A stretch of DNA of 17,960 nucleotides from CAADGU01 sp964581605. Lineage in GTDB: Bacteria; Chloroflexota; Anaerolineae; Promineifilales; Promineifilaceae. The notes beneath the pieces were generated by a model. That model saw nothing but the letters and a program-made list of their open reading frames with translations. It was not told the DNA's origin and searched no databases. This document shows positions 1-6,758 of this stretch, piece after piece (the first letter of the stretch is position 1; every line of letters begins with the position of its first letter). The stretch is taken from contig CAZOPF010000112.1 of assembly GCA_964581605.1 (NCBI GenBank), positions 1 through 17,960 on the forward strand, read 5' to 3'. The position numbers were made by a program, and so were the translations under genes.

Positions 1-61
1 AAACACTCAAACACTCAAACACCCAAACACCCAAACACCCAAACACCCAAACACCAAACCA
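1..61 (-). repeat. Tandem octamer repeat at 3' end of glycosyltransferase gene
   Basis: Plus-strand reading gives AAACACTC twice, then AAACACCC four times, then a decayed AAACACC-AAACC. Read on the gene's strand it starts immediately after the TAG stop at 62-64 as repeats of GGGTGTTT and GAGTGTTT. The word GTGTTTGAGTG recurs after the thiolase stop at 5085-5148, so this is a dispersed family. The window start cuts it, so a reverse-complement arm cannot be checked. Units are contiguous without spacers, so this is not CRISPR. Confidence 0.9.
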
Positions 62-1024
62 CTATTTCCCACCCGCTATTTGCAACCCCGTCGCCTGCCC
101 TTCCACCGGCTTGTGGCCATTTTGCCAGATGGAGATGATCTCTTCGTAAGCGCATTTGAGTTCGGGGTCGGTGGTGTAGGCGGCTTTGCGGCGCATCCCG
201 CGAATGACCAGTTGGCGGGCGATAGCCATTTTGATGCGGCCGTGATGCTGTTCATACAACTGTGCCCGGCTGCGCCACAGACTCACCAACGAACGTGTCG
301 GTACCTGGCGGGTACTTTCGCCGCCGTAATGCACAATTTCGGCGGTGGGCACGGCATAAATTTTCCACCCGGCCGACTGCACACGCCAACTCCAATCAAT
401 CTCTTCACAGTACATATGGTAGGATTCATCGAACCCTTTAGTGGCGTCGGCCACTTCAGCCCGCACCAGCATGGTGGCCCCCAGCGGGTGGTCAATGGCA
501 AATGGCTTGCCATTGCGCTGATAACGGGAACGGTGGTAACGGCCGTTCAATCGCGTTTCGTATAAACGGGATGGCAATGGATACAGGTCAAACAATAACT
601 GACGCAAACCGGGGAAGGTAAAGGCGCTGTGCTGGAAACGGCCGTCGCCATACACCAATCGCGCTCCCACCATGCCCCCATCCGGCCGTTCATCCAGACA
701 GCGCACCAACTCTTTTAACGCTCCCGGATTGAGCACCGTGTCAGGATTCAGCAAGAAGTAATAACGTGGTTGGTGTTCAGCCGCCGCACGCATCCCCTGG
801 TTATTGGCCGCGCCAAAACCCAGATTATGCTCATTTGCCAGCAAATGGATTTGGGGAAAGAGATCACCTAAGAGAGCAACCGTGCCATCGGTGGAGGCAT
901 TATCTACTACCCATACCTCACCTGATAGGCCAGACCGCTTAAATTCGGCGAAGACGGAACGTAAACATTTGATCAGGTAATCGCGCACGTTCCAGCTAAC
1001 GATAATGACGGCTACATCCACCAT
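62..1024 (-). CDS. Family 2 glycosyltransferase (WbbL/rhamnosyltransferase-like)
   Basis: Predicted cytosolic or membrane-associated inverting GT-A transferase that moves a sugar from a nucleotide-sugar donor to a polysaccharide or glycolipid acceptor. The N-terminus has the family start (VAVIIVSWN), then VVDNASTDGT and the N-LGFGAANNQG segment. The metal-binding DXD region appears as LLNPDT near residue 95, and the late acidic motif as YCEEIDWSWR near residue 210, as in rhamnosyltransferase-type GT2 proteins. There is no signal peptide or obvious membrane segment. I chose the ATG at 1024 because it puts the beta-strand start at the usual place; a TTG at 1036 would add four residues and sits too close to the AGGA at about 1041. 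No polysaccharide genes are visible beside it, so donor and acceptor are unknown. It diverges from the mevalonate genes. Confidence 0.88.
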   Translation of the reverse strand: MVDVAVIIVSWNVRDYLIKCLRSVFAEFKRSGLSGEVWVVDNASTDGTVALLGDLFPQIHLLANEHNLGFGAANNQGMRAAAEHQPRYYFLLNPDTVLNPGALKELVRCLDERPDGGMVGARLVYGDGRFQHSAFTFPGLRQLLFDLYPLPSRLYETRLNGRYHRSRYQRNGKPFAIDHPLGATMLVRAEVADATKGFDESYHMYCEEIDWSWRVQSAGWKIYAVPTAEIVHYGGESTRQVPTRSLVSLWRSRAQLYEQHHGRIKMAIARQLVIRGMRRKAAYTTDPELKCAYEEIISIWQNGHKPVEGQATGLQIAGGK

Positions 1025-1094
1025 AAGTTGTGCCAAATTCCTACACCCGGTTCAGACATACCAGCCGCTGCGTGTGTGAGCAACGGCCAAAAAT

Positions 1095-1123
1095 AGTTTA
1101 GCCTGTCACCATGTTACCGCCAA
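1095..1123 (-). promoter_or_regulatory. Candidate sigma-70-like promoter for glycosyltransferase gene
   Basis: On the minus strand, TTGGCG (1118-1123) is followed after 17 bases by TAAACT (1095-1100). Each hexamer matches the consensus at about four of six positions. It would start transcription near 1088, giving a leader of about 65 bases. This is a match by eye only. Confidence 0.3.
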
Positions 1124-1189
1124 AGAAAAATAGATGGGCTTAAGGCAAGGCTCATATCCCCCTTACGTGGCGCACATCTGGCGCAATCC

Positions 1190-1250
1190 GTAACCCGTGA
1201 TGCGTGATGCGTGAGAGGGCTTTGGTCACGCATTACGGGTCACGCATCAC
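1190..1250. repeat. Word-repeat inverted repeat (GTGATGCGTGA family)
   Basis: The left part contains ACCCGTGATGCGTGATGCGTGA (in two pieces, 1193-1214). The right part (1226-1250) contains TCACGCATTACGGGT and TCACGCATCAC. GTGATGCGTGA at 1197-1207 or 1204-1214 pairs perfectly with 1240-1250, and 1193-1207 pairs with 1226-1240 at 14 of 15 positions. So two alternative foldings share one hairpin. Unlike most other word repeats in the window, it is not at a stop codon but between divergent genes. Confidence 0.85.
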
Positions 1251-1314
1251 TTTCTATCAGCATTTGCAGATGAGAAACCGCCTCATTTTCCCCGCCAATT
1301 CCTTCCGCAAACTG

Positions 1315-1334
1315 TTCCTGACAGCTTTTGGCAG
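1315..1334 (+). promoter_or_regulatory. 20-base motif shared with DUF35 leader
   Basis: TTCCTGACAGCTTTTGGCAG lies 119 bases before the HMG-CoA reductase start. A copy with two A/G differences lies 114 bases before the DUF35 start (5202-5221). The motif is built of CTGNCAG and TTGNCAG half-sites, which suggests a protein binding site or a promoter element. Function is inferred from the shared position only. Confidence 0.4.
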
Positions 1335-1361
1335 AAAAGCAAAGTTATAGTCCGGGTTGTT

Positions 1362-1438
1362 GAGATTGGGCTTGAACCCAATCTCTGATTTTGTCTAGGA
1401 GTTTCAGACCCGTGAGGTTTTCAAAACCTGGCAGGTCT
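1362..1438 (+). promoter_or_regulatory. Two leader hairpins upstream of HMG-CoA reductase
   Basis: GAGATTGGG (1362-1370) and CCCAATCTC (1377-1385) form a perfect 9-bp stem with a 6-base loop. Downstream, AGGTTTT (1415-1421) and AAAACCT (1423-1429) are perfectly complementary around one base, with outer AGACC (1406-1410) pairing with GGTCT (1434-1438). The second ends just before the ribosome binding site. They could be operator dyads, an mRNA leader structure or further members of the intergenic repeat set; nothing here resembles a known riboswitch that I recognise. Confidence 0.45.
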
Positions 1439-1453
1439 TGAGGAAGAGGTTTT

Positions 1454-2737
1454 GTGATTGATAAATCTTCACGACTACCTGGCTTTTATAAATTGTCATT
1501 AGAAGAACGAATTGAGATGGTGGCCGAATGGGCTGACCTGACGGCCGAAGACAAAACAGTGCTGCACGGCCGTGGCCTGCCACCCACCCAGGCCGACAAG
1601 ATGATCGAAAACGCGCTGGGCACCTTTGCCCTGCCGTTGGGCGTCGCTGCTAATTTTCTGATCAACGGCCGTGACTATCTCATCCCCATGGCCGTCGAAG
1701 AGCCGAGCGTGTTGGCCGCCGTCAGCCATGCTGCCAAGCTCATCCGTGAGGGGGGTGGCTTCCACACCGAATCTTCTGACCCCATCATGATCGGCCAGAT
1801 TCAGCTGCTGGACATCCCCGACATGAATGTAGCCATGTCGGCCGTTTCCGCCCACAAACACCGGCTCATGGAAGCGGCCAACGAAAGCAGCCAGAGCATC
1901 GTCAAACGGGGCGGTGGGGCGCGGGATATTGAGATACGGCCGTTTTGGGACACCCCCGTTGGCCCCATGCTCATCATCCACCTGCTCTATGATTGCCGCG
2001 ATGCGATGGGCGCCAATGCGATTAACACGGCCGTAGAAGCCATCGCTCCCCTCGTCACCGAACTGACCGGCGGCCGTTCTAACCTGCGCATCCTCTCCAA
2101 CCTCACCGACCGGCGCACGGCTACCGCCCGCTGCACCATCCCCGCCAACTCCCTGGCGCAGCGCACCACCTACTCCGGCTACGAAGTAGCTCAGTTCATC
2201 GCCGAAGCCAACGCATTTGCTGTGGTAGACCCTTATCGGGCGGCCACCCACAACAAGGGCATTATGAACGGCATTGATGCCGTGTGTATTGCTACCGGCA
2301 ACGACTGGCGGGCGGTGGAGGCAGGGGCACATGCGTATGCGGCGCGGCACGGCCGTTACCAATCCCTCACCGACTGGCACGTCACCGCCAACGGCGACCT
2401 GTACGGCGAAATCACCCTACCCCTCTCAGTAGGCGTTGTAGGCGGGGCAACCAAAGTCCATCCCACCGCCCAGGTAGCCTTGAAGATTCTCAACGTGCAA
2501 TCGGCGGCCGAACTGGCCGAAGTGATCGCCTGCGTAGGGCTGGCGCAAAACCTGGCCGCAATCAAAGCCCTGGCAACGGTGGGCATCCAGGAAGGGCACA
2601 TGCGCATGCACGCCCGCCAGGTGGCATTGGCGGCCGGCGCCCTGGACGGCCAGGTACAGGCCATCGCCGACCAATTAGTCAAAGAACAAAACATCCGCGT
2701 GGAGCGGGCGAAGGAACTACTTTTGAGTAAGCAGTAA
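1454..2737 (+). CDS. mvaA: Hydroxymethylglutaryl-CoA reductase, class II
   Basis: Interconverts HMG-CoA and mevalonate with NAD(P)H, the committed step of the mevalonate route to isoprenoids. The 427 residues match the class II (Pseudomonas mevalonii type) length with no membrane domain, so it is cytosolic. Visible landmarks are ENALGT at 52-57, EEPSV at 82-86 (catalytic Glu83), the nucleotide-binding DAMGAN at 183-188, the catalytic Lys268 in THNKGIMNG, Asp284 in TGNDWRAVEAG and His382 in EGHMRMH. The catalytic set is complete and its numbering is within one residue of P. mevalonii. The start is GTG at 1454, supported by AGGAAGAGG five bases upstream. The TAA stop lies inside a word repeat. 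The HMG-CoA synthase gene follows after a 73-base spacer, which argues for mevalonate synthesis rather than mevalonate catabolism. Confidence 0.96.
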   Translation: MIDKSSRLPGFYKLSLEERIEMVAEWADLTAEDKTVLHGRGLPPTQADKMIENALGTFALPLGVAANFLINGRDYLIPMAVEEPSVLAAVSHAAKLIREGGGFHTESSDPIMIGQIQLLDIPDMNVAMSAVSAHKHRLMEAANESSQSIVKRGGGARDIEIRPFWDTPVGPMLIIHLLYDCRDAMGANAINTAVEAIAPLVTELTGGRSNLRILSNLTDRRTATARCTIPANSLAQRTTYSGYEVAQFIAEANAFAVVDPYRAATHNKGIMNGIDAVCIATGNDWRAVEAGAHAYAARHGRYQSLTDWHVTANGDLYGEITLPLSVGVVGGATKVHPTAQVALKILNVQSAAELAEVIACVGLAQNLAAIKALATVGIQEGHMRMHARQVALAAGALDGQVQAIADQLVKEQNIRVERAKELLLSKQ

Positions 2738-2794
2738 GCAGTGAGCGGTAAGCAGTGATCCGTACTGCTGACTGCTCACTGCTTACTGCTCACT
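2726..2794 (+). repeat. Long hairpin of AGTAAGCAGTGAGCAGT words overlapping the reductase stop codon
   Basis: Left arm 2726-2756 and right arm 2764-2794 are each 31 bases and complementary at 28 positions, with a 7-base loop. Each arm is a run of AGTAAGCAGT/AGTGAGCAGT words. The HMG-CoA reductase stop (2735-2737) is inside the left arm and its last codons (Ser-Lys-Gln) are repeat words. The same word family makes the hairpin at 12046-12118. There is no following T-tract, so it is not a standard intrinsic terminator. Confidence 0.92.
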
Positions 2795-2810
2795 AAACAA
2801 AGAGGTAATA

Positions 2811-3878
2811 ATGACAGACTCTAGCAAACTAATGAAACCAGACCGGCCGGTGGGCATTGTGGGATACGGGGCGTATGTGCCTCGTTACCGCATCCCGGCC
2901 AAAGAAATCTCGCAAATGTGGACAAATGGCGTGGGCGGTGTGCCCATTCAGGAAAAGGCGGTGAATGGCCTGGATGAAGATGTCGCCACCATGTCCGTAG
3001 AAGCGGCGCGGAATGCACTGCTGCGTGGGCAGGTTGACCCACAGGACATCCGTGCCGTTTGGGTGGGCAGCGAGAGCCATCCGTATGCCGTCAAGCCCAC
3101 CAGTACCATTGTGGCCGAGGCGATTGGGTCAGTGCCCAATACGCTGGCGGCAGACTGGGAATTTGCCTGCAAAGCAGGCACGGAAGCGATGCAGGCCGGT
3201 ATTGGCTTTGTGGGGTCGGGCATGGCCCGGTATGCGTTGAGCATTGGCATGGATACAGCCCAGGGACGGCCGGGGGATGCGCTGGAATACACGGCCGCCG
3301 CCGGTGGTGCGGCTATTTTGCTTGGCCCGGCGGATGAGGCGGTGGCGATTATCAATGCTTCGTACTCCTTTGTGACGGACACGCCCGATTTCTGGCGGCG
3401 GGCACATGCGGAGTATCCGTCGCATGGCGACCGGTTTACGGGGGAACCGGCCTATTTCAAGCACATCATGGGCGCGGCCGAGGCGTTGATGAACGAGATG
3501 GGCACGACGGCCGCCGATTATGAGTGGGCCGTTTTCCATCAGCCGAATGCCAAGTTTCCAGAGCGGGCGGCCAGGCAGTTGGGCTTTAGCATGGAACAGA
3601 TCAAGCCAGGTTTGCTCAGCCCGCGCATTGGCAATACCTATTCCGGCTCGTGCATGATTGGCCTGACGGCGATTCTGGATGTGGCCGAGCCGGGCGACCG
3701 GATTTTGATGGTGAGTTATGGCTCTGGATCGGGTTCGGACGCTTTTGACCTGACGGTGACGGACAGGCTGCCAGAAGTGCGCGCCAATGCGCCCAGCACG
3801 GAAGCGTACATTGCCCGGCGTAAAGAAATCAATTACGCCACGTATACGCGGTATCGGGATAAGCTCAAAATGTCGTAG
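2811..3878 (+). CDS. Hydroxymethylglutaryl-CoA synthase, archaeal type
   Basis: Condenses acetyl-CoA with acetoacetyl-CoA to HMG-CoA, feeding the reductase encoded just upstream. At 355 residues it matches the short archaeal type rather than the longer eukaryotic form. Catalytic residues are visible: Glu56 in GLDEDVATM, the acyl-carrying Cys120 in EFACKAGTEA and His243 in FHQPN. The C-terminal glycine loop MVSYGSGSGSDAF is also present. The start at 2811 has AGAGG at 2801-2805; an internal Met at residue 8 is less well supported. The next genes are a thiolase-family and a DUF35 protein, the two partners that form a channelling complex with this enzyme in methanogens. By contrast with the thiolase, all catalytic residues are intact here. 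Confidence 0.94.
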   Translation: MTDSSKLMKPDRPVGIVGYGAYVPRYRIPAKEISQMWTNGVGGVPIQEKAVNGLDEDVATMSVEAARNALLRGQVDPQDIRAVWVGSESHPYAVKPTSTIVAEAIGSVPNTLAADWEFACKAGTEAMQAGIGFVGSGMARYALSIGMDTAQGRPGDALEYTAAAGGAAILLGPADEAVAIINASYSFVTDTPDFWRRAHAEYPSHGDRFTGEPAYFKHIMGAAEALMNEMGTTAADYEWAVFHQPNAKFPERAARQLGFSMEQIKPGLLSPRIGNTYSGSCMIGLTAILDVAEPGDRILMVSYGSGSGSDAFDLTVTDRLPEVRANAPSTEAYIARRKEINYATYTRYRDKLKMS

Positions 3879-3888
3879 CAGGTTGCAA

Positions 3889-3927
3889 GTTGCAGGTGGC
3901 AGGTACATGCAACCTGCCACTTGCCAC
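3889..3927. repeat. Inverted repeat between synthase and thiolase genes
   Basis: Left arm 3889-3904 and right arm 3912-3927 are 16 bases each and complementary at 14 positions, around a 7-base loop. The words are variants of GTTGCAGGTGGCAGGT, with a further GGTTGCAA copy at 3881-3888. It starts 10 bases after the HMG-CoA synthase TAG stop and fills almost the whole spacer up to the thiolase start. Confidence 0.82.
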
Positions 3928-3940
3928 TTTTGGAATGAAT

Positions 3941-5092
3941 ATGACGAACGTTTCGATTATTGGAATTGGCTGTACGGCCGTAAACGAACATTGGGACACC
4001 TCCATCCGCCATCTGGCGTGGTATGCCATTGAAGCGGCGTTGGATGATGCGGATGTGAGCAAGGTGGACGCGCTCTATGTGGGCAATATGCTGGCCGGGC
4101 AACTGAGCCAGCAAAATCACCTGGGGGCGTTGATTGCGGATTTTGCCGGGCTGCGAGGGATTGAGGCCGTGACGGTGGAAGCGGCAGACGCTTCTGGTGG
4201 GGCTGCACTGCGGCAGGCGGTGCTGGCGGTGCAAAGTGGCCTGGTGGAAACGGCGCTGGTGGTGGGCGTAGAGAAGATGACCGACCAGACCGGCTCGCCC
4301 ATTACGGCCGCCCTGGCTACGGGGCTGGATGCAGATTATGAGGCGATGCAGGGGCTGACGGCCGCGGGCGCGGGTGCGCTGCTGATGCGCCGGTATATGC
4401 ACGAGTATGGTGTGACGGTGCCGGATTTTGCCGGGTTTAGTGTGAATGCTCATGCCAACGGCGCAGACAATCCGTTAGCCATGTTCCGCAATCGGCTGAA
4501 GGCGGAGGCGTTTGCCAAAGCGGCGCCGGTAGCCACGCCGGTGAGTTTGTTTGATGCGGCCCCGGCAGGGGATGGGGCGGCGGCGGTGATTGTGGTGAAC
4601 GGCGAGAAGGCGATGGATATGTCGCCGCAGCCGATCCGGATTTTGGGATCGGCGCTGGCTACGGATACGCTGGCGCTGCATGACCGCAAGAACCCGCTCT
4701 GGCTGGGGGCGGCAGAACGCAGTGCGCAAAGAGCAATGGCGATGGCGGGCATTACCCCAGATGACGTTGACCTGTTTGAACTGCATGATGCGTTTACGGT
4801 GCTGGCGGCGTTGTCGTTGGAGGCGGCGGGATTTGCGGAACCGGGCGCGGGCTGGCAGTTGGCGCGGGATGGGCAGATTGGGCGGAACGGCCGTATCCCC
4901 ATCAGCACGTTTGGTGGCCTGAAAGCGCGGGGTAATCCCGGCGGGGCGACGGGTCTGTACCAGATTGTGGAGGTGGCGCGACAGTTACGCGGGCAGGCGG
5001 AAGCGTGTCAGGTGGCCGACGCCAAAATTGGCATGGCCCAGAATTTAGGCAGCACGGGGGCTACGGCCGTGACGCATGTGTTGAGTGTTTGA
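3941..5092 (+). CDS. Archaeal/SCP-x-type thiolase homologue lacking the catalytic Cys and GHP His
   Basis: By family and place it should make acetoacetyl-CoA from two acetyl-CoA and hand it to the adjacent HMG-CoA synthase. The fold is clear: N-terminal SIIGIG, the VEAA-ASGGAALR loop, ELHDAFTV (His282 kept), GGLKARG-P-GATG and the final QNLGSTGATA loop; 383 residues is normal. The nucleophile position is Asp83 (codon 4187-4189, GAC) where thiolases have Cys, and the GHP histidine is Asn332 (codon 4934-4936, AAT). Only two cysteines exist in the protein, neither in the active-site loop. Ordinary thiolase chemistry is therefore not expected. It could be a structural partner of the synthase or do different CoA chemistry. 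I chose ATG 3941, which has GGA six bases upstream; 3935 is possible, and a further upstream ATG lies in the inverted repeat. Confidence 0.85.
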   Translation: MTNVSIIGIGCTAVNEHWDTSIRHLAWYAIEAALDDADVSKVDALYVGNMLAGQLSQQNHLGALIADFAGLRGIEAVTVEAADASGGAALRQAVLAVQSGLVETALVVGVEKMTDQTGSPITAALATGLDADYEAMQGLTAAGAGALLMRRYMHEYGVTVPDFAGFSVNAHANGADNPLAMFRNRLKAEAFAKAAPVATPVSLFDAAPAGDGAAAVIVVNGEKAMDMSPQPIRILGSALATDTLALHDRKNPLWLGAAERSAQRAMAMAGITPDDVDLFELHDAFTVLAALSLEAAGFAEPGAGWQLARDGQIGRNGRIPISTFGGLKARGNPGGATGLYQIVEVARQLRGQAEACQVADAKIGMAQNLGSTGATAVTHVLSV

Positions 5093-5200
5093 GTGAGTTA
5101 GTGTTTGAGTGATTTAGTGTTTGAGTGATTTGGTGTTTGAGTGATTTGGTACAAAACACGCAAACACAAGAACACAAAAACACAAAAACACAAAAACACT
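5085..5200 (+). repeat. Tandem 16-mer repeat followed by complementary A-rich 8-mers
   Basis: Four contiguous units of GTGTTTGAGTGATTTR occupy 5085-5148 (the first unit has GAGTTA at its end). They are followed by 5151-5200, an A/C-rich run of ACACAAAA units with CAAACAC, which can pair with the GTGTTTG parts of the left side. The thiolase TGA stop (5090-5092) lies inside the first unit. The same word is used at 1-61 behind the glycosyltransferase gene. Confidence 0.9.
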
Positions 5201-5201
5201 A

Positions 5202-5221
5202 TTCCTGGCAGCTTTTGACAG
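5202..5221 (+). promoter_or_regulatory. 20-base motif shared with HMG-CoA reductase leader
   Basis: TTCCTGGCAGCTTTTGACAG differs from 1315-1334 at two positions and sits at nearly the same distance from its start codon (114 versus 119 bases). It contains a perfect TTGACA (5215-5220), but no good -10 lies 16-18 bases on; TAGATAAT at 5261-5268 is the nearest A/T-rich candidate. It suggests separate control of the DUF35 gene, co-regulated with the reductase gene. Confidence 0.4.
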
Positions 5222-5335
5222 CTATCGGGGCGATACTGACAGTAGATGATAGGGTTTCCGTAGATAATTACACACAGGAAATTTTGGATTTATTGGCCCA
5301 CTGAAACCGGAAGTTAAAAACCGGAGGATAAAAAA

Positions 5336-5746
5336 ATGGAAGTCTCACGTCATTGGCGTTTACAGGAACAGCGGTACAAATTGGTTGGGGAGACCTGCGA
5401 TAATTGCGGCGTTAAATTATTCCCACCACGTGATGTTTGTTTAGAATGTGCGGCCCCGGCGAAGGAATTGTATACCTTTACGGGTCTGGGCGAGATTTAT
5501 TCGTTCACGACGATTTATGATGCCCCGGCGGGCTTTGAACAGAATGCGCCATACAGCGTAGCGCTGGTGAAGCTGGAAGAAGGCCCGCTGGTAACGGCGC
5601 AGTTGACGGATATGGATGAGGACGAAATATACATCGGGATGCCGGTGGAGATGGTGACGCGCAAGCTGCGCACGGACGGCGACGAAGGGATGATCGTCTA
5701 CGGCTATAAATTCCGCCCTGTGCAATTTGAATTGGTTGTGCAATAG
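5336..5746 (+). CDS. DUF35 zinc-ribbon / OB-fold protein, HMG-CoA synthase-thiolase partner
   Basis: Small soluble protein of 136 residues with an N-terminal rubredoxin-like zinc ribbon (Cys21, Cys24, Cys35, Cys38) followed by an OB-fold domain (about 47-130) carrying the family pattern GLGEIYSFTTIY and YSVALVKLEEGPLVTAQL. In methanogens the equivalent protein joins thiolase and HMG-CoA synthase and helps shape a shared CoA site. The position behind those two genes supports the same role here. GGAGG at 5323-5327 fixes the ATG start. Unlike its partners it is separated by about 240 bases of repeat and leader, so it may have its own promoter. The stop codon lies inside a short tandem repeat and an intrinsic terminator follows. 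Confidence 0.92.
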   Translation: MEVSRHWRLQEQRYKLVGETCDNCGVKLFPPRDVCLECAAPAKELYTFTGLGEIYSFTTIYDAPAGFEQNAPYSVALVKLEEGPLVTAQLTDMDEDEIYIGMPVEMVTRKLRTDGDEGMIVYGYKFRPVQFELVVQ

Positions 5747-5760
5747 CCACAATAGCCACA
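5741..5760 (+). repeat. Short tandem 9-mer at the DUF35 stop codon
   Basis: CAATAGCCA is repeated exactly at 5741-5749 and 5750-5758, and the TAG stop (5744-5746) is inside the first unit. It is the smallest example of the stop-codon word repeats seen through the window. Confidence 0.75.
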
Positions 5761-5778
5761 AAAGGTTTTAATTAAAGC

Positions 5779-5815
5779 GCCGCTGCTCACGCAATTGGTG
5801 GGCAGCGGCTTTTTT
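5779..5815 (+). terminator. Rho-independent terminator after DUF35 gene
   Basis: GCCGCTGC (5779-5786) pairs with GCAGCGGC (5802-5809). The stem extends inward to about 12 bp with one G-T pair, the loop is 7 bases, and six T follow (5810-5815). It lies 33 bases after the stop and ends the mevalonate gene set. Confidence 0.93.
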
Positions 5816-5880
5816 GTGCCAGCAGGTGGAACTTTTGATGGTGGCCCGGCGTTTTCCAGGTGAAATGCAAACAATACTGA

Positions 5881-5925
5881 CCTTTCACTCTTTCTGCTTT
5901 GCCTCTTTCACCCTTTCACCCTTTG
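5881..5925. repeat. Pyrimidine-rich low-complexity tract
   Basis: Words of the type CTTTCACC/CTTTCACT/CTTTGC are repeated about six times just upstream of the membrane protein gene. It resembles the other word repeats in composition style but is not at a stop codon. GGTGAAA at 5859-5865 could pair with one of the TTTCACC words. I see no clear promoter in the surrounding 5816-5955 stretch. Confidence 0.55.
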
Positions 5926-5955
5926 CGTCAAAAGTGAAGTAAGGAGAACGTCGAG

Positions 5956-6735
5956 ATGGAAAAATCCCCGGAATCAGAAATTTATGAATTGAAATACGGC
6001 CGTACCAGGCGTCACCGGTTGATGTTGTTGCTGCTATTGGCCGCTGCCACCCTGGTCTTGTTATGTGGTCTGGTGAATGTGTCCTTTTTTGCCGCCGGGA
6101 TCGCCCTGGGACAGGTGTGGCCCTTTTCGCCGCCGGGCCGCACGGCCGTACCACACATGATTGCCTCTTACCGCGTGAACCAGGTGGTGGAGCCGCCCGT
6201 GATACAGGATGCGTTTTTGTACCGGCAATCGTTCGACGGCCGTGCCTTACCCGATTGGCACACCTTTAGCGATGGCTGGGATGTGCAAAATGGGGTGTAC
6301 TATGGCACTAACACACGGGCCGATGTGTACTCGGCGGCGGTGTACGGCCGGGGCTATCAATGGGCCGACTACACCCTGGAAGCGGATGTAACGGCCACCG
6401 GCACAGTGGCCCCCTCCAGCGCTGGGCTGTTGTTTCGTTATCAAGAGAATGGGTATGGCGGGCAGTGCCGCCTGGGCACACGCGCCAGTGGGCAGCGCCA
6501 GTTAGAATTGGTGACGCCGGAAGGGCAGTTGCTTGCTGCCTCCTTCCATTTTGTCACCAGGGAGGCGTATCGGCTGCGGGTGACGGCCATCGGCACGGCC
6601 GTCACCTGCGAAATCGTTGGCTACCCAGACGCCTACCTTTCAGCGACCACCACCATGCCACGCGGCACCGTTGGCCTGCAAAACCAGGGTATTACCGGGG
6701 CGTTTGATAATGTGATGGTGGAGGCACGGCCGTGA
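5956..6735 (+). CDS. Membrane-anchored protein with extracellular lectin-like (concanavalin-type) domain
   Basis: Of 259 residues, about 1-20 are a charged cytoplasmic tail ending in RTRRHR. Residues about 22-55 are a strongly hydrophobic membrane segment with no lipobox or clear cleavage site, so it should be a signal anchor. A short linker leads to a beta-rich domain (about 88-257) with the features of LamG/DUF1080-like jelly rolls: YRQSFDG start, W-YTLEADV strand, AGLLFRYQENGYGG, YRLRVTAIG and GTVGLQNQG-GAFDNVMV at the end. Such domains bind or act on carbohydrates, but no catalytic residues can be claimed here. The start has AAGGAG upstream (about 5940-5946). It converges with aceK, leaving 23 bases and no visible terminator between the stops. 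Substrate and role are unknown. Confidence 0.8.
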   Translation: MEKSPESEIYELKYGRTRRHRLMLLLLLAAATLVLLCGLVNVSFFAAGIALGQVWPFSPPGRTAVPHMIASYRVNQVVEPPVIQDAFLYRQSFDGRALPDWHTFSDGWDVQNGVYYGTNTRADVYSAAVYGRGYQWADYTLEADVTATGTVAPSSAGLLFRYQENGYGGQCRLGTRASGQRQLELVTPEGQLLAASFHFVTREAYRLRVTAIGTAVTCEIVGYPDAYLSATTTMPRGTVGLQNQGITGAFDNVMVEARP

Positions 6736-6758
6736 GAACATTGGCCGATGGCACAGGT

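Larger units (their letters stand above)
1037..1453. other. Divergent intergenic region between glycosyltransferase and HMG-CoA reductase genes
   Basis: This 417-base stretch has no credible gene. In order it holds a candidate minus-strand promoter (1095-1123), a word-repeat inverted repeat (1190-1250), a 20-base motif shared with the DUF35 leader (1315-1334), and two hairpins (1362-1385 and 1406-1438) ahead of the HMG-CoA reductase ribosome binding site AGGAAGAGG (1441-1449). I could not identify a convincing sigma-70 promoter for the reductase: a TATAGT at 1346-1351 has no good -35 partner at normal spacing. Confidence 0.7.

Noticed and set aside
1..61. Possible CRISPR-like array (also 5085-5148)
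   Set aside because: Units are 8 or 16 bases and contiguous, with no unique spacers and no cas genes.
2726..2794. Intrinsic terminator after HMG-CoA reductase
   Set aside because: The stem is long but imperfect and there is no T-tract; the next gene lies only 73 bases away in the same direction.
3890..3940. Upstream ATG that would lengthen the thiolase
   Set aside because: The extension is made entirely of inverted-repeat sequence and does not fit the family N-terminus.
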